From the NCBI GenBank assembly GCA_008711135.1, contig VUAW01000025.1, forward strand, positions 1 through 38,686: a DNA stretch of 38,686 nucleotides. Reading direction: 5' to 3'. This DNA is from Rhodobacteraceae bacterium LNNU 3342. Lineage in GTDB: Bacteria; Pseudomonadota; Alphaproteobacteria; Rhodobacterales; Rhodobacteraceae. Both the position numbers and the translations under genes were made by a program. Below, piece after piece: positions 31,153 to 38,633 of this stretch (its first letter is position 1; each line of letters begins with the position of its first letter). The notes below the pieces were generated by a model. That model saw only the letters and a program-made list of their open reading frames with translations. It was not told the DNA's origin and did no database searches.

Positions 31153-32267
31153 TGCGCTTCTGCCTCTGCGCGGATCATGGGATTGACGGTGTTGTCCACC
31201 ACGACCGGCGCACCGTTCGACAGCCGGTTCTGCCCGGCGGTGACCACCATGGCACCGGGCTCAAGCCCCGAACGCACCTCGATCACGTCGTCGCTGCGGC
31301 GCCCGATGCCGACGAAAATCTGCCGGGCCTCCAGCATCTCGGCGTCATCCTCGCGGGGACGAACGACATAGACATAGTCGCCATAAAGGCTGGTCACGAC
31401 AGCCGTCTGCGGCAGCGCGATGACACCATCCTCGGGCGGCAGGTCAATTTCCACCCGCACGAACTGGCCGGGGGTCAGGCGAACACCGTCGCTGCTGTTG
31501 CGGATCGTGCCGCGCACCGCAACCATGCGGCTGGCCGGGTCAACGCGCGGGTCGATCCCCGAGATTTCCCCGTCAAAGGCATGGGCCGTGCCCTGGATGC
31601 GGACGTGCAGCGGCTGCCCGATCTCCAGGAAGGAAAGCTGTTGCTCCGGCATCGAAAAATCGACCCGCATCGTTTCCAGGTCCTGAAGCGTCGCCACCAC
31701 GGTGCCGGGCGCGATGTACTGGCCCAGGTCGATCCGCGGCAGGCCGATGGTCCCGCCAAAGGGCGCATCCACGCGCCGCTGTTCCAGCAGCGCCGTCGCC
31801 CGGGCAAGTTGCGCCTCGGATGCACGGGCCGCCGCCTCGGCCGCGTCGAGCGCCGAACTGGTGGCCACTCCCCGACCCTGAAGCTCGCGAGCGCGTTCAA
31901 GGTTCAGGCGGTCCAGATCCTGCTGGGTACGCGCGGCCTCGACATCCGCCGTCTGCACCACGTCGTCAAGCCGCAGCAGCACCTGCCCCGCCTCGACTTG
32001 GCTGTTCGAGTTGAACAGGATCTCCCGCACGATGCCCGCAGCCTCGACCGTCAGATCGACACCCTGCGCGGCATTGACCGTGCCGATGGCGCCCAGCGTC
32101 GGCTGCCAGCGCCGCGGCGCCGCCTCGACCGTCGATACGGTCGAGGGCTGCACCGGCATGTTCGCAAAGAAATCCGCGATCATCTTGTCGCGGAACAGGT
32201 TGAAGCCCACCAGCCCGCCGGCGACCAGGCCAAGCAGAATGATGGCGATGATGAAGCGTTTGACCAT
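31149..32267 (-). CDS. RND periplasmic adaptor (membrane fusion protein)
   Basis: 372 aa. An N-terminal membrane anchor (VKRFIIAIILLGLVAGGLVG) precedes the lipoyl half GVDLTVEAAGIVREILFNSN, a helical hairpin (ARTQQDLDRLNLERARELQG) and the returning lipoyl half with VDAPFGGTIGLPRIDLGQYI. A beta-barrel and membrane-proximal domain follow. It links the RND pump to the outer-membrane channel. The start at 32267 has AAGGAAGG 6 bases upstream; the frame is open to 32339 without support. It is the first gene of the operon. Confidence 0.92.
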   Translation of the reverse strand: MVKRFIIAIILLGLVAGGLVGFNLFRDKMIADFFANMPVQPSTVSTVEAAPRRWQPTLGAIGTVNAAQGVDLTVEAAGIVREILFNSNSQVEAGQVLLRLDDVVQTADVEAARTQQDLDRLNLERARELQGRGVATSSALDAAEAAARASEAQLARATALLEQRRVDAPFGGTIGLPRIDLGQYIAPGTVVATLQDLETMRVDFSMPEQQLSFLEIGQPLHVRIQGTAHAFDGEISGIDPRVDPASRMVAVRGTIRNSSDGVRLTPGQFVRVEIDLPPEDGVIALPQTAVVTSLYGDYVYVVRPREDDAEMLEARQIFVGIGRRSDDVIEVRSGLEPGAMVVTAGQNRLSNGAPVVVDNTVNPMIRAEAEAQ

Positions 32268-32338
32268 GTCGACCTTCCTTGCGGCACCAGGTGCCAGCAT
32301 CGCTGCGTCTGAAATACAGCTTGATATTCGCTGCCGCA

Positions 32339-32367
32339 CTACTGTACCGTCCGGACGGTATTGTCAA
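32339..32367 (-). promoter_or_regulatory. Promoter of the efflux operon
   Basis: Minus strand TTGACA (32367-32362), 17 bases, CAGTAG (32344-32339; weak -10). The spacer is filled almost exactly by the TetR palindrome. Confidence 0.45.
32345..32360. promoter_or_regulatory. TetR-type operator
   Basis: TACCGTCCGGACGGTA is a perfect 16-bp palindrome between the efflux operon and the divergent TetR gene, 20 bases before the TetR start. Its form is typical of sites for TetR regulators of RND pumps. Confidence 0.8.
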
Positions 32368-32380
32368 GTGAAGCGGCGGG

Positions 32381-32935
32381 ATGACCCAGAAGAAGAACGA
32401 CACGCGCCAGAAAATTCTGCAGGCTGCATCGGCACTTGCGCGTGAAAGCGGCCCAGGCAACATCTCTCTGGATGCGGTAGCGGCGCGGGCGGGGGTCTCC
32501 AAGGGCGGGCTGCTTTATCACTTCGCTTCCAAGAAAATCCTGCTTGAAGCCTTGGTCGAGGATTTCCTCATTGGTGTGGAGTCGGAACTGGACGCCGCCG
32601 AGGATGCCGGCCCGAACGCCATGCTCGACGCCTATATAAGCCTGAACATGCGTGAAAGGCTCTGCAGGGATCCGGCAGCCTCAGGTCTTCTGGCAGCCTT
32701 GGCCAAGGACCCCCAACTCCTTGCCCCGGTGGGTCGTTATGAACGCGGCTTCCTTGACCGAATCCGCGCAAATGCCACGGATCCGGAACTTGCCTCGATC
32801 GCATTCTTCGCGCTTCACGGGCTGCGCAGCCTCGAATTGTTGAATTGCCGTGTACTTGATGATGAGGAAACCGCCCGCTTCATAACTGCGCTGCGCCACC
32901 GCCTTGGCCTAGACGAAGATGTGAACGCCAGCTGA
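32381..32935 (+). CDS. TetR-family repressor of the efflux operon
   Basis: 184 aa. The N-terminal helix-turn-helix is clear: RQKILQAASALARESGPGNI, then LDAVAARAGVSKGGLLYHFA followed by SKKILLEALVEDF. The C-terminal ligand/dimer domain is helical and Leu/Ala-rich and resembles the TetR_C_37 type. It starts 20 bases after a perfect palindrome and is divergent from the adaptor gene, so it should repress both. The ligand is presumably a pump substrate. Confidence 0.92.
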   Translation: MTQKKNDTRQKILQAASALARESGPGNISLDAVAARAGVSKGGLLYHFASKKILLEALVEDFLIGVESELDAAEDAGPNAMLDAYISLNMRERLCRDPAASGLLAALAKDPQLLAPVGRYERGFLDRIRANATDPELASIAFFALHGLRSLELLNCRVLDDEETARFITALRHRLGLDEDVNAS

Positions 32936-33028
32936 CCCGCCTTTTCGGACGGCGCCCATCCGTCAATGGTTTCATCGCTACGCCGTCTGCGCTATGGAAG
33001 GGCCAGTTCCGTCCGCCAGAAGGTGCCG

Positions 33029-33727
33029 ATGTCCGTCAATCTCGTTGCTGCCGTCATCAAGCCGATCCACCGTGAGGGGTATCGCTTCATCGCCATCTTC
33101 GCGGTCGTCACCGCGCTGCTGTTCCTGCTGTGGGAACCGCTGGGCTGGATCGGCGTGGGCCTCACCGTTTGGTGCTACTACTTCTTCCGCGACCCGCAGC
33201 GCGTCTCCCCCTTACGCGAGGGGCTGATCCTCAGCCCCGCCGATGGCGTCGTGTCACTGATCGAACCTGCCGTCCCGCCCGAGGAACTGGGCCTTGGCCC
33301 CGAACCCATGACGCGCGTCAGCGTCTTCATGAACGTCTTCAACTGCCACGTGAACCGCAGCCCCGTCGCCGGCGAGGTCACCCGGATCTCATACCGGCCA
33401 GGCAAGTTCCTCAACGCCTCGCTCGACAAGGCCAGCAGCGACAACGAACGCAACAGCCTCGCCATCCGGATGCCCGACGGACGCCAGATCGCGGTGGTGC
33501 AGATCGCAGGCCTCGTCGCCCGCCGCATCGTGTGTGAGGTCGCGCAAGGCCGGCGGCTCGAACAGGGGGAACGCTTCGGCATGATCCGCTTCGGCTCGCG
33601 GCTTGATACCTACCTGCCCCAAGGCGTCCTGCCACTCGTCGCCATCGGCCAGACCACCGTCGCGGGCGAAACCATCCTCGCGGACGTCACCTCGACCGAA
33701 CCGCCGCGCCTTGTGAAGACGTCATGA
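33029..33727 (+). CDS. psd: Phosphatidylserine decarboxylase proenzyme
   Basis: 232 aa, the short bacterial type. Membrane segments are near the N-terminus ([18 protein letters not shown]). [28 protein letters not shown] and the self-cleavage motif [11 protein letters not shown] are present; the Ser of FGS becomes the pyruvoyl group. It decarboxylates PS to PE in the cytoplasmic membrane. The start at 33029 has GAAGGTG upstream. It overlaps pssA by 4 bases. It is the first gene of a psd-pssA-pmtA operon that converts CDP-diacylglycerol to PC. Confidence 0.93.
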   Translation: MSVNLVAAVIKPIHREGYRFIAIFAVVTALLFLLWEPLGWIGVGLTVWCYYFFRDPQRVSPLREGLILSPADGVVSLIEPAVPPEELGLGPEPMTRVSVFMNVFNCHVNRSPVAGEVTRISYRPGKFLNASLDKASSDNERNSLAIRMPDGRQIAVVQIAGLVARRIVCEVAQGRRLEQGERFGMIRFGSRLDTYLPQGVLPLVAIGQTTVAGETILADVTSTEPPRLVKTS

Positions 33728-34470
33728 TCCGTCGCGTCCGCCGCGTCCGGCGCGACCGGATGCCTTTCCTCCACCTGCTGCCGAACATGGTCACGATCCT
33801 CGGCCTCTCGGCAGGGCTGACGTCGATCCGCTTCGTCCTCGTGGGACGCTATGAATTTGCCGCCGCGCTGATCATCTTCGCGGCGCTGATCGACGGGCTG
33901 GACGGGCTTCTGGCCCGCCGGATCAACGCCACCAGCCCGATGGGCGCTGAACTCGACTCGCTGTCGGACTTCGTGAACTTCGGGGTGGCGCCGGGGCTGC
34001 TGGCCTACCAGTTCGCGCTTGGCGGGATGCGCGACCTCGGCTGGATCTTCGTTCTGATCTACGTGATCTGCTGCTGCCTGCGGTTGGCCCGGTTCAACGT
34101 CAACCGCGACGTGCCCAACCCCGGGGGTCGCGCCCATTTCACCGGCGTGCCCGCCCCGGCCGGGGCGCTTCTGGCCCTCCTGCCCCTTTTCCTTCATGCC
34201 GAGGGCATCCTGAACACCCGCGACCTGCCCTGGATCTCCGGCCCCTGGCTGGCAGTGGTGGCCTGGGCGATGATCAGCCGCATGCCTACGCCCTCGCCCA
34301 AGGCACTGCGCATCCGCCGCGAACAGGTGGCGCCGCTGCTCGTCGGGATGGTGGTGATCGGTGGCCTCGCCTTCACGCGGTTCTGGCTTCTGATGGTGCT
34401 GCTCAGCCTCGCCTACATCGCCGTCCTGATCCACGCAGCCATAACAAGCAGGCGCAAACCCGAAACCTGA
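33724..34470 (+). CDS. pssA: CDP-diacylglycerol-serine O-phosphatidyltransferase
   Basis: 248 aa integral membrane protein of the CDP-alcohol phosphatidyltransferase family. The catalytic motif D-G-x2-A-R-x8-G-x3-D-x3-D reads [20 protein letters not shown] followed by LSD, starting near residue 60. About six to eight hydrophobic segments follow. It makes PS from CDP-DAG and serine for the neighbouring psd. It overlaps psd by ATGA. A cluster of basic residues, [10 protein letters not shown], opens the protein and may bind lipid head groups. Confidence 0.92.
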   Translation: MIRRVRRVRRDRMPFLHLLPNMVTILGLSAGLTSIRFVLVGRYEFAAALIIFAALIDGLDGLLARRINATSPMGAELDSLSDFVNFGVAPGLLAYQFALGGMRDLGWIFVLIYVICCCLRLARFNVNRDVPNPGGRAHFTGVPAPAGALLALLPLFLHAEGILNTRDLPWISGPWLAVVAWAMISRMPTPSPKALRIRREQVAPLLVGMVVIGGLAFTRFWLLMVLLSLAYIAVLIHAAITSRRKPET

Positions 34471-34482
34471 GGGAGGTTTTTC

Positions 34483-35097
34483 ATGGAACTCGAAGCGGTC
34501 GCCAAATCCTATCGCCGTTGGGCCCCAGTCTATGACAGGACGTTTGGCTCGATCACAGGAAGGGGCCGCAGACGTGCCGTGAGCCACATCAACAGCCGCA
34601 GCGGCAGCGTACTCGAGGTCGGCGTGGGCACCGGGCTCAGCCTGCCCGACTACGCCTCCCACCTTTCGGTTACAGGCATCGACTTTTCCCACGACATGCT
34701 GGCCAAGGCCCGCGAAAAGGTGCGCGAGGAAAATCTGCGCCACGTGCATGACCTGCGCCAGATGGACGCCCGCACGCTCGACTTCCCTGACGCCACCTTC
34801 GATACCGTTGTTGCGATGTACCTCGTGTCGGTCGTGCCCGAACCCGAAAAGGTCGTCGCGGAAATGGCTCGGGTTTGCAAGCCCGGCGGACAGGTGCTGA
34901 TCCTCAACCATTTCGCGCGCGAGGGCGGCGTCCTCGGGCGTCTGGAACGCGCCTTCGCACCCTTTGCCGACCTCCTTGGCTGGCATTCCGACTTCGACCG
35001 CGCCCGGGTCCTTGGCGACCAGCGCCTGACCCTCACAACCGAGGAAACCTTTCCCCCGCTCGGTCTCTTCAGCTTCCTGATCCTCTCGCGCCACTAG
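34483..35097 (+). CDS. pmtA: Phosphatidylethanolamine N-methyltransferase (PmtA type)
   Basis: 204 aa, the length of Rhodobacter PmtA. It opens with AKSYRRWAPVYDRTFGSITG, a PmtA signature, and then has the SAM motif LEVGVGTGLSLPDYA, ID at the end of strand 2, and FDTVVAMYLVSVVPEPEKVV. The C-terminal LNHFAREGGVLGRLER also fits. It methylates PE three times to give phosphatidylcholine. GGGAGG precedes the ATG. A UbiE/Coq5-like methyltransferase is the main alternative; the operon with psd and pssA favours PmtA. Confidence 0.88.
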   Translation: MELEAVAKSYRRWAPVYDRTFGSITGRGRRRAVSHINSRSGSVLEVGVGTGLSLPDYASHLSVTGIDFSHDMLAKAREKVREENLRHVHDLRQMDARTLDFPDATFDTVVAMYLVSVVPEPEKVVAEMARVCKPGGQVLILNHFAREGGVLGRLERAFAPFADLLGWHSDFDRARVLGDQRLTLTTEETFPPLGLFSFLILSRH

Positions 35098-35104
35098 CGC
35101 CCTC

Positions 35105-35129
35105 GGAACAAAGCCCTTCCTCGCCGGTT
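35105..35129 (+). promoter_or_regulatory. EcfG-type promoter of the SDR/hydrolase pair
   Basis: GGAAC at 35105-35109, 17 bases, GTT at 35127-35129; 25 bases before the start at 35154 and 8 bases after the pmtA stop. Confidence 0.65.
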
Positions 35130-35153
35130 TCTCGCCAAACCGGGGAGGATCCC

Positions 35154-36116
35154 ATGACCGCGCTCCACGACAAGACCATCGTCATCACCGGCGCCTCCAG
35201 CGGCATCGGTCAAGCCACGGCAGAGGCCTTCGCCCGCGAAGGCGCCCGCCTCGTTCTCGCCGCCCGCGGGGCCGAGGCGCTGGAGCATGTGGCAGAGATC
35301 TGCCGCAAGCTGGGGGCCGATACCATCGCCGTCCCCACCGACGTGATCGACCCCGACCAGGTCCGCCACCTCGTGCAGAAGGCCCTGTCCTTCGGCGGCA
35401 AGATCGACGTCTGGTATTCCAACGTCGGCCTCGGCGCGGTGGGCAAGTTCCACGAGGTTCCGATCGACGTCCACCGTCAGGTGGTGCAGGCCAACCTCAT
35501 CGGCCACATGAATGACGCGCATGCGGTGCTGCCGGTCTTTCTGCGACAGGGACACGGGATCTTCATTAACATGAACTCGATCGGCGCCTTCGCCCCGGCG
35601 CCCTACGCGGCCTCCTACAGCGCCGGGAAATACGGGCTGCGCGGCTTCACCGCCGCCCTGCGCGCCGAACTTTCACCCTATCCCCATATCCATGTCTGCG
35701 AGGTGTATCCCACCTTCATCGATACGCCCGGCGTCCGCCACGCCGGGAACTACACCGGCCGCCAGCTAAGCGCCCCGCCGCCGCTCTATGACGCGCGCAA
35801 CGTGGCCGCGGCAGTGGTCGGGCTGGCGCGCCACCCGCGCAACAGCGTGTCCGTCGGCGCGCCGGCCAAACTGCTGCGGATGACCCATGTGCTGGTGCCC
35901 CAGACGGGCGTGAACATCGTGGCGGCGCTCATGCGGCAGGCCTTCGCCCGGGCCCGCCCGGCCGAGGTGACAAGCGGCACCGTCTTCACCCCGCCTGCTG
36001 GCCCCGACGGCATCGACGGCGGCATGCGCGCACGCCGCCGCCCCCGTATGGTCACACTCGGGGCGGTCGCACTGGCGGGCGTCGCACTCGCCTTCGCGAT
36101 GCGGCAAAGCCGGTGA
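35154..36116 (+). CDS. SDR oxidoreductase with a C-terminal membrane tail
   Basis: 320 aa. The classical SDR core shows ITGASSGIGQATAEAFAREG, the NNAG-equivalent WYSNVGLGAVG (so the usual NNAG is changed), the active-site Ser in MNSIGAFA and YSAGKYGLRG. The last 30 residues are a basic loop then a hydrophobic helix (MVTLGAVALAGVALAFAM), which looks like a tail anchor. GGGGAGGAT precedes the ATG. It overlaps the next gene by 4 bases. It likely reduces a lipid or lipophilic aldehyde/ketone at the membrane, but the substrate is unknown. Confidence 0.85.
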   Translation: MTALHDKTIVITGASSGIGQATAEAFAREGARLVLAARGAEALEHVAEICRKLGADTIAVPTDVIDPDQVRHLVQKALSFGGKIDVWYSNVGLGAVGKFHEVPIDVHRQVVQANLIGHMNDAHAVLPVFLRQGHGIFINMNSIGAFAPAPYAASYSAGKYGLRGFTAALRAELSPYPHIHVCEVYPTFIDTPGVRHAGNYTGRQLSAPPPLYDARNVAAAVVGLARHPRNSVSVGAPAKLLRMTHVLVPQTGVNIVAALMRQAFARARPAEVTSGTVFTPPAGPDGIDGGMRARRRPRMVTLGAVALAGVALAFAMRQSR

Positions 36117-36982
36117 GCCCGGACCCACAGGGCAACCTCCGCCACGTCAACGGCATCCGCCTCCACGTGGTCGAGGCCGGGCCGCCTGATGGGACGCCGG
36201 TGATCCTGCTGCACGGCTTCCCCGAATACTGGGGCGCGTGGCGGGGCCAGATCGGCCCCCTGGCGCAGGCAGGGCTGCGCGTGATCGTCCCCGACCTGCG
36301 GGGCTACAACCTCAGCGATGCGTCCTCCGGAATCCGCTCCTACCGACTGGCCACGCTGGCCGCCGATGTGCTGGCGCTTGCCGCTGATCTTGGCCACGCG
36401 CACTTTGCCGTCGTCGGCCATGACTGGGGCGGGATCATCGCATGGCAGGTCGCGGCCACCGCCCCTGACAGGGTGCGCGCGGCCGTCATCATGAACGCCC
36501 CCCACCCGGACATCACGCTGCCGCAAATCCGCCGTCACCCGATGCAGGCGTTCCGCAGCAGCTACGTCCTGTTCTTCCAGATGCCGTGGCTGCCGGAAAC
36601 GATGCTCCGCGCCGGCGGCTTTGCCCTGCTCCGCCAGACCATGCGCGGCAGCGCCCGCCTGGGCACATTCCCCGACGACAAGATGACCGGCTATCAGGCC
36701 GCATGGTCCCGCCCCGGCGCGCTGACCGCGATGCTGAACTACTACAGGGCCCTGCCCTTCGCGCCCCGGAAAACGGGGCGAGTCCAGCCGCCGGTCCTCA
36801 TCCTCTGGGGCGCGCAGGACCAGTTCCTGGGCAACCATCTGGCCGAGGCCAGCCTGTCCCGCTGCGACCAGGGCCGCCTTACGCTGCTGCCCAATGCCAC
36901 GCACTGGCTCCACCACGAAGAACCTGATCGTGTCTCTGCCGAAATTGCCGCCTTTCTGACGCAAGATCCAGGGAACAACTAG
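36113..36982 (+). CDS. Alpha/beta hydrolase (epoxide-hydrolase-like)
   Basis: 289 aa. The oxyanion motif LLHGFPEYWGAW, the nucleophile elbow VVGHDWGGIIAW with Asp as nucleophile, an acid region LILWGAQDQFLG and the catalytic His in NATHWLHHEEPD are all present. An Asp nucleophile with HGFPE fits epoxide hydrolases and haloalkane/fluoroacetate dehalogenases. It starts with GTG overlapping the SDR stop region by 4 bases. It is expected to share the stress promoter at 35105. It may detoxify lipid epoxides formed by oxidation, by inference. Confidence 0.87.
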   Translation: MSPDPQGNLRHVNGIRLHVVEAGPPDGTPVILLHGFPEYWGAWRGQIGPLAQAGLRVIVPDLRGYNLSDASSGIRSYRLATLAADVLALAADLGHAHFAVVGHDWGGIIAWQVAATAPDRVRAAVIMNAPHPDITLPQIRRHPMQAFRSSYVLFFQMPWLPETMLRAGGFALLRQTMRGSARLGTFPDDKMTGYQAAWSRPGALTAMLNYYRALPFAPRKTGRVQPPVLILWGAQDQFLGNHLAEASLSRCDQGRLTLLPNATHWLHHEEPDRVSAEIAAFLTQDPGNN

Positions 36983-36996
36983 CCCCTCGGCCCGTT
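36972..36996 (+). promoter_or_regulatory. EcfG-type promoter of the patatin gene
   Basis: GGAAC at 36972-36976, 16 bases, CGTT at 36993-36996: an exact consensus match, 34 bases before the start at 37030. It overlaps the last codons of the hydrolase gene. Confidence 0.7.
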
Positions 36997-37029
36997 GCCC
37001 TTTCGCCGCAGCGCAGCAGGAGCGACGCC

Positions 37030-38049
37030 ATGACCCCGCAATCCGGAACCCCCGACCAAGGCCCTCTCTGGCTCTGCCTTTCGGGGGGCAACGCCTTGGG
37101 CGCCTATCAAGCCGGCTTCTACGAGGTCCTGCACGCAAAGGGCCTGACGCCCGCCCAGATCACCGGCGCCTCGATCGGTGCGATCAACGGTGCGCTCATC
37201 GCTGGCAACCCGCCGGACCGGCAGATCCCCGCCTTGAAAGAGTTCTGGGAGATCGCCCGCCAAGTCACCCCCGCCACCCTGATGCCGGGCATGGGCTACC
37301 TGTCGGAAAAGCGCATGTCGGTGGTGCAGACGCTGCTTGCCGGGCGGCCCGGGCTCTTCATCCCCTCGATGCCCGGCCTCTGGTCGATCATGCCCGGCGT
37401 CCCGCAGGACCAGCGCCTGTTCGACCGGCGCCCGCTTTGCCAGACGCTGGAACGGCTCATCGACTTCGGGCGGCTCAACAGCGGCGAGATCGGCTTTCGC
37501 CTCACTGCCGTTGACGCGGAAACGGGCGAGGTCGTGGCCTTCGACACCGCAAGGGACCGGATCGACCCCAATCACATCCTGGCCAGCTCCGCCTTCCCCA
37601 TCGTCTATGAGCCGATCGAGATCGACGGCCGGCTGCTGTTCGATCCGGGGCTGAGCGAGAACCACCCCCTGCCCAGCATGTTCGACATCCCCGTCCCCCC
37701 CGGTACCCGCTGCCTGAGCGTGGATCTCTACGCCCCCGAAGGGGCGCGCCCCGCGACGCTGGAGGACGTGATCGGCCGGGCCGAAAACCTCATCTTTGCC
37801 TGCCAGACCGAACGTTCGCTCAACACGCTCCGACCGAGGATCGAGTCTTCGGGCGCCCGCCTGCTTCACATCACCTATTCGGGGGCGGAAACCGGGCTGA
37901 AAGCCTTCGACTACTCCACCTCCTCGCTTGCCCGCAGATGGAAGGAAGGCGCCGTCGACGCGGAACGGGCCGTCGAAGCCCTGCGCGACCTGCCGTCGGA
38001 ACCCGGCATCCACCGCCTCCGGCACATGGAGGAAGCGGCGCAGGGCTGA
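37030..38049 (+). CDS. Patatin-like phospholipase
   Basis: 339 aa. The Gly-rich oxyanion loop LSGGNALGAYQAGFYEVL, the nucleophile motif GASIGAIN (Ser) and the catalytic-dyad Asp in LLFDPGLSENHP (the Gly of D-G-G/A is here Pro-Gly) identify a patatin acyl hydrolase. No signal peptide is seen, so it acts on the cytosolic side or on membrane lipids. AGGAG precedes the ATG. The gene has its own exact EcfG-type promoter. It probably releases fatty acids from damaged or excess phospholipids under stress. Confidence 0.9.
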   Translation: MTPQSGTPDQGPLWLCLSGGNALGAYQAGFYEVLHAKGLTPAQITGASIGAINGALIAGNPPDRQIPALKEFWEIARQVTPATLMPGMGYLSEKRMSVVQTLLAGRPGLFIPSMPGLWSIMPGVPQDQRLFDRRPLCQTLERLIDFGRLNSGEIGFRLTAVDAETGEVVAFDTARDRIDPNHILASSAFPIVYEPIEIDGRLLFDPGLSENHPLPSMFDIPVPPGTRCLSVDLYAPEGARPATLEDVIGRAENLIFACQTERSLNTLRPRIESSGARLLHITYSGAETGLKAFDYSTSSLARRWKEGAVDAERAVEALRDLPSEPGIHRLRHMEEAAQG

Positions 38050-38072
38050 GACCGCCCCGCGCCTGCCCCGCC

Positions 38073-38522
38073 TCACATGGATGCCGCGCGATCCATCCAT
38101 TCCTTGTGGCGACGCTCGTCCGCCAGACCGCGCTCAAAGATCATCCGCTCCTCCGGCGGCACGACTGAATTCTCGCAGCCGTTGCTGTAGGCGGTGATCG
38201 TGTCCGTCTCGTTCGAACTCATTGCCTGAAGGATCACCGCGTCGTCCCCAGTGAGGTTGGCGAGCTTGATCTTCCCCGTCGTCAGGATCTCCTTCATGTC
38301 ACCTTCGGTGGGGACATTTGCGCCGTAACGCGCTGCAAGCTGGGTCAGGTCGTCCAGGTGGCGCAGGTGATCGTTGCGGAACTCGGCGATCTGCGCCTTG
38401 TATTCCGGGTTCGACAGCCGCTCGATCGTGGCATCATAGGCGGCGATTGCATCATGCTCCAGCAGGATGAAGTTCTCGATCAGTGACGCCATGTCGGTCG
38501 AGGTGCCTACGGTAGTAACCAT
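38073..38522 (-). CDS. Ferritin-like helical protein (DUF2383/YciE-like)
   Basis: 149 aa from the ATG at 38522; an ATG at 38528 is also possible, but its ribosome site (GGAG) would be only two bases away. It is all helical with four regions: FILLEHDAIAAYDATIERL, FRNDHLRHLDDLTQLAA, SSNETDTITAYSNGCENS and ADERRHKEWMDRAA. Glu and His residues at LEHD, NDHLRH, SNETD and DERRH could form a di-iron or di-manganese site. It has an EcfG-type promoter 35 bases upstream. The family is of unestablished reaction and is linked to stress. Confidence 0.82.
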   Translation of the reverse strand: MVTTVGTSTDMASLIENFILLEHDAIAAYDATIERLSNPEYKAQIAEFRNDHLRHLDDLTQLAARYGANVPTEGDMKEILTTGKIKLANLTGDDAVILQAMSSNETDTITAYSNGCENSVVPPEERMIFERGLADERRHKEWMDRAASM

Positions 38523-38556
38523 GTCCATGTCTCCGGTTGCGGATGGGAGACAGGGA

Positions 38557-38582
38557 AACGGCCCTCGCGCCTGCATTGTTCC
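38557..38582 (-). promoter_or_regulatory. EcfG-type promoter of the ferritin-like gene
   Basis: Minus strand GGAAC (38582-38578), 17 bases, CGTT (38560-38557); 35 bases before the ATG at 38522. It keeps the C before GTT. Confidence 0.6.
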
Positions 38583-38600
38583 GTTCTCCGCAGGGGAACG

Positions 38601-38624
38601 CGCCGGGCAGCCTGCCGCCCGGCG
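38601..38624 (-). terminator. Stem-loop after the partial gene at the window end
   Basis: CGCCGGGC and GCCCGGCG pair perfectly (8 bp) around an 8-base loop, 9 bases beyond the stop of the partial minus-strand gene. No T-run follows. Confidence 0.4.
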
Positions 38625-38633
38625 GTTGCCGGT

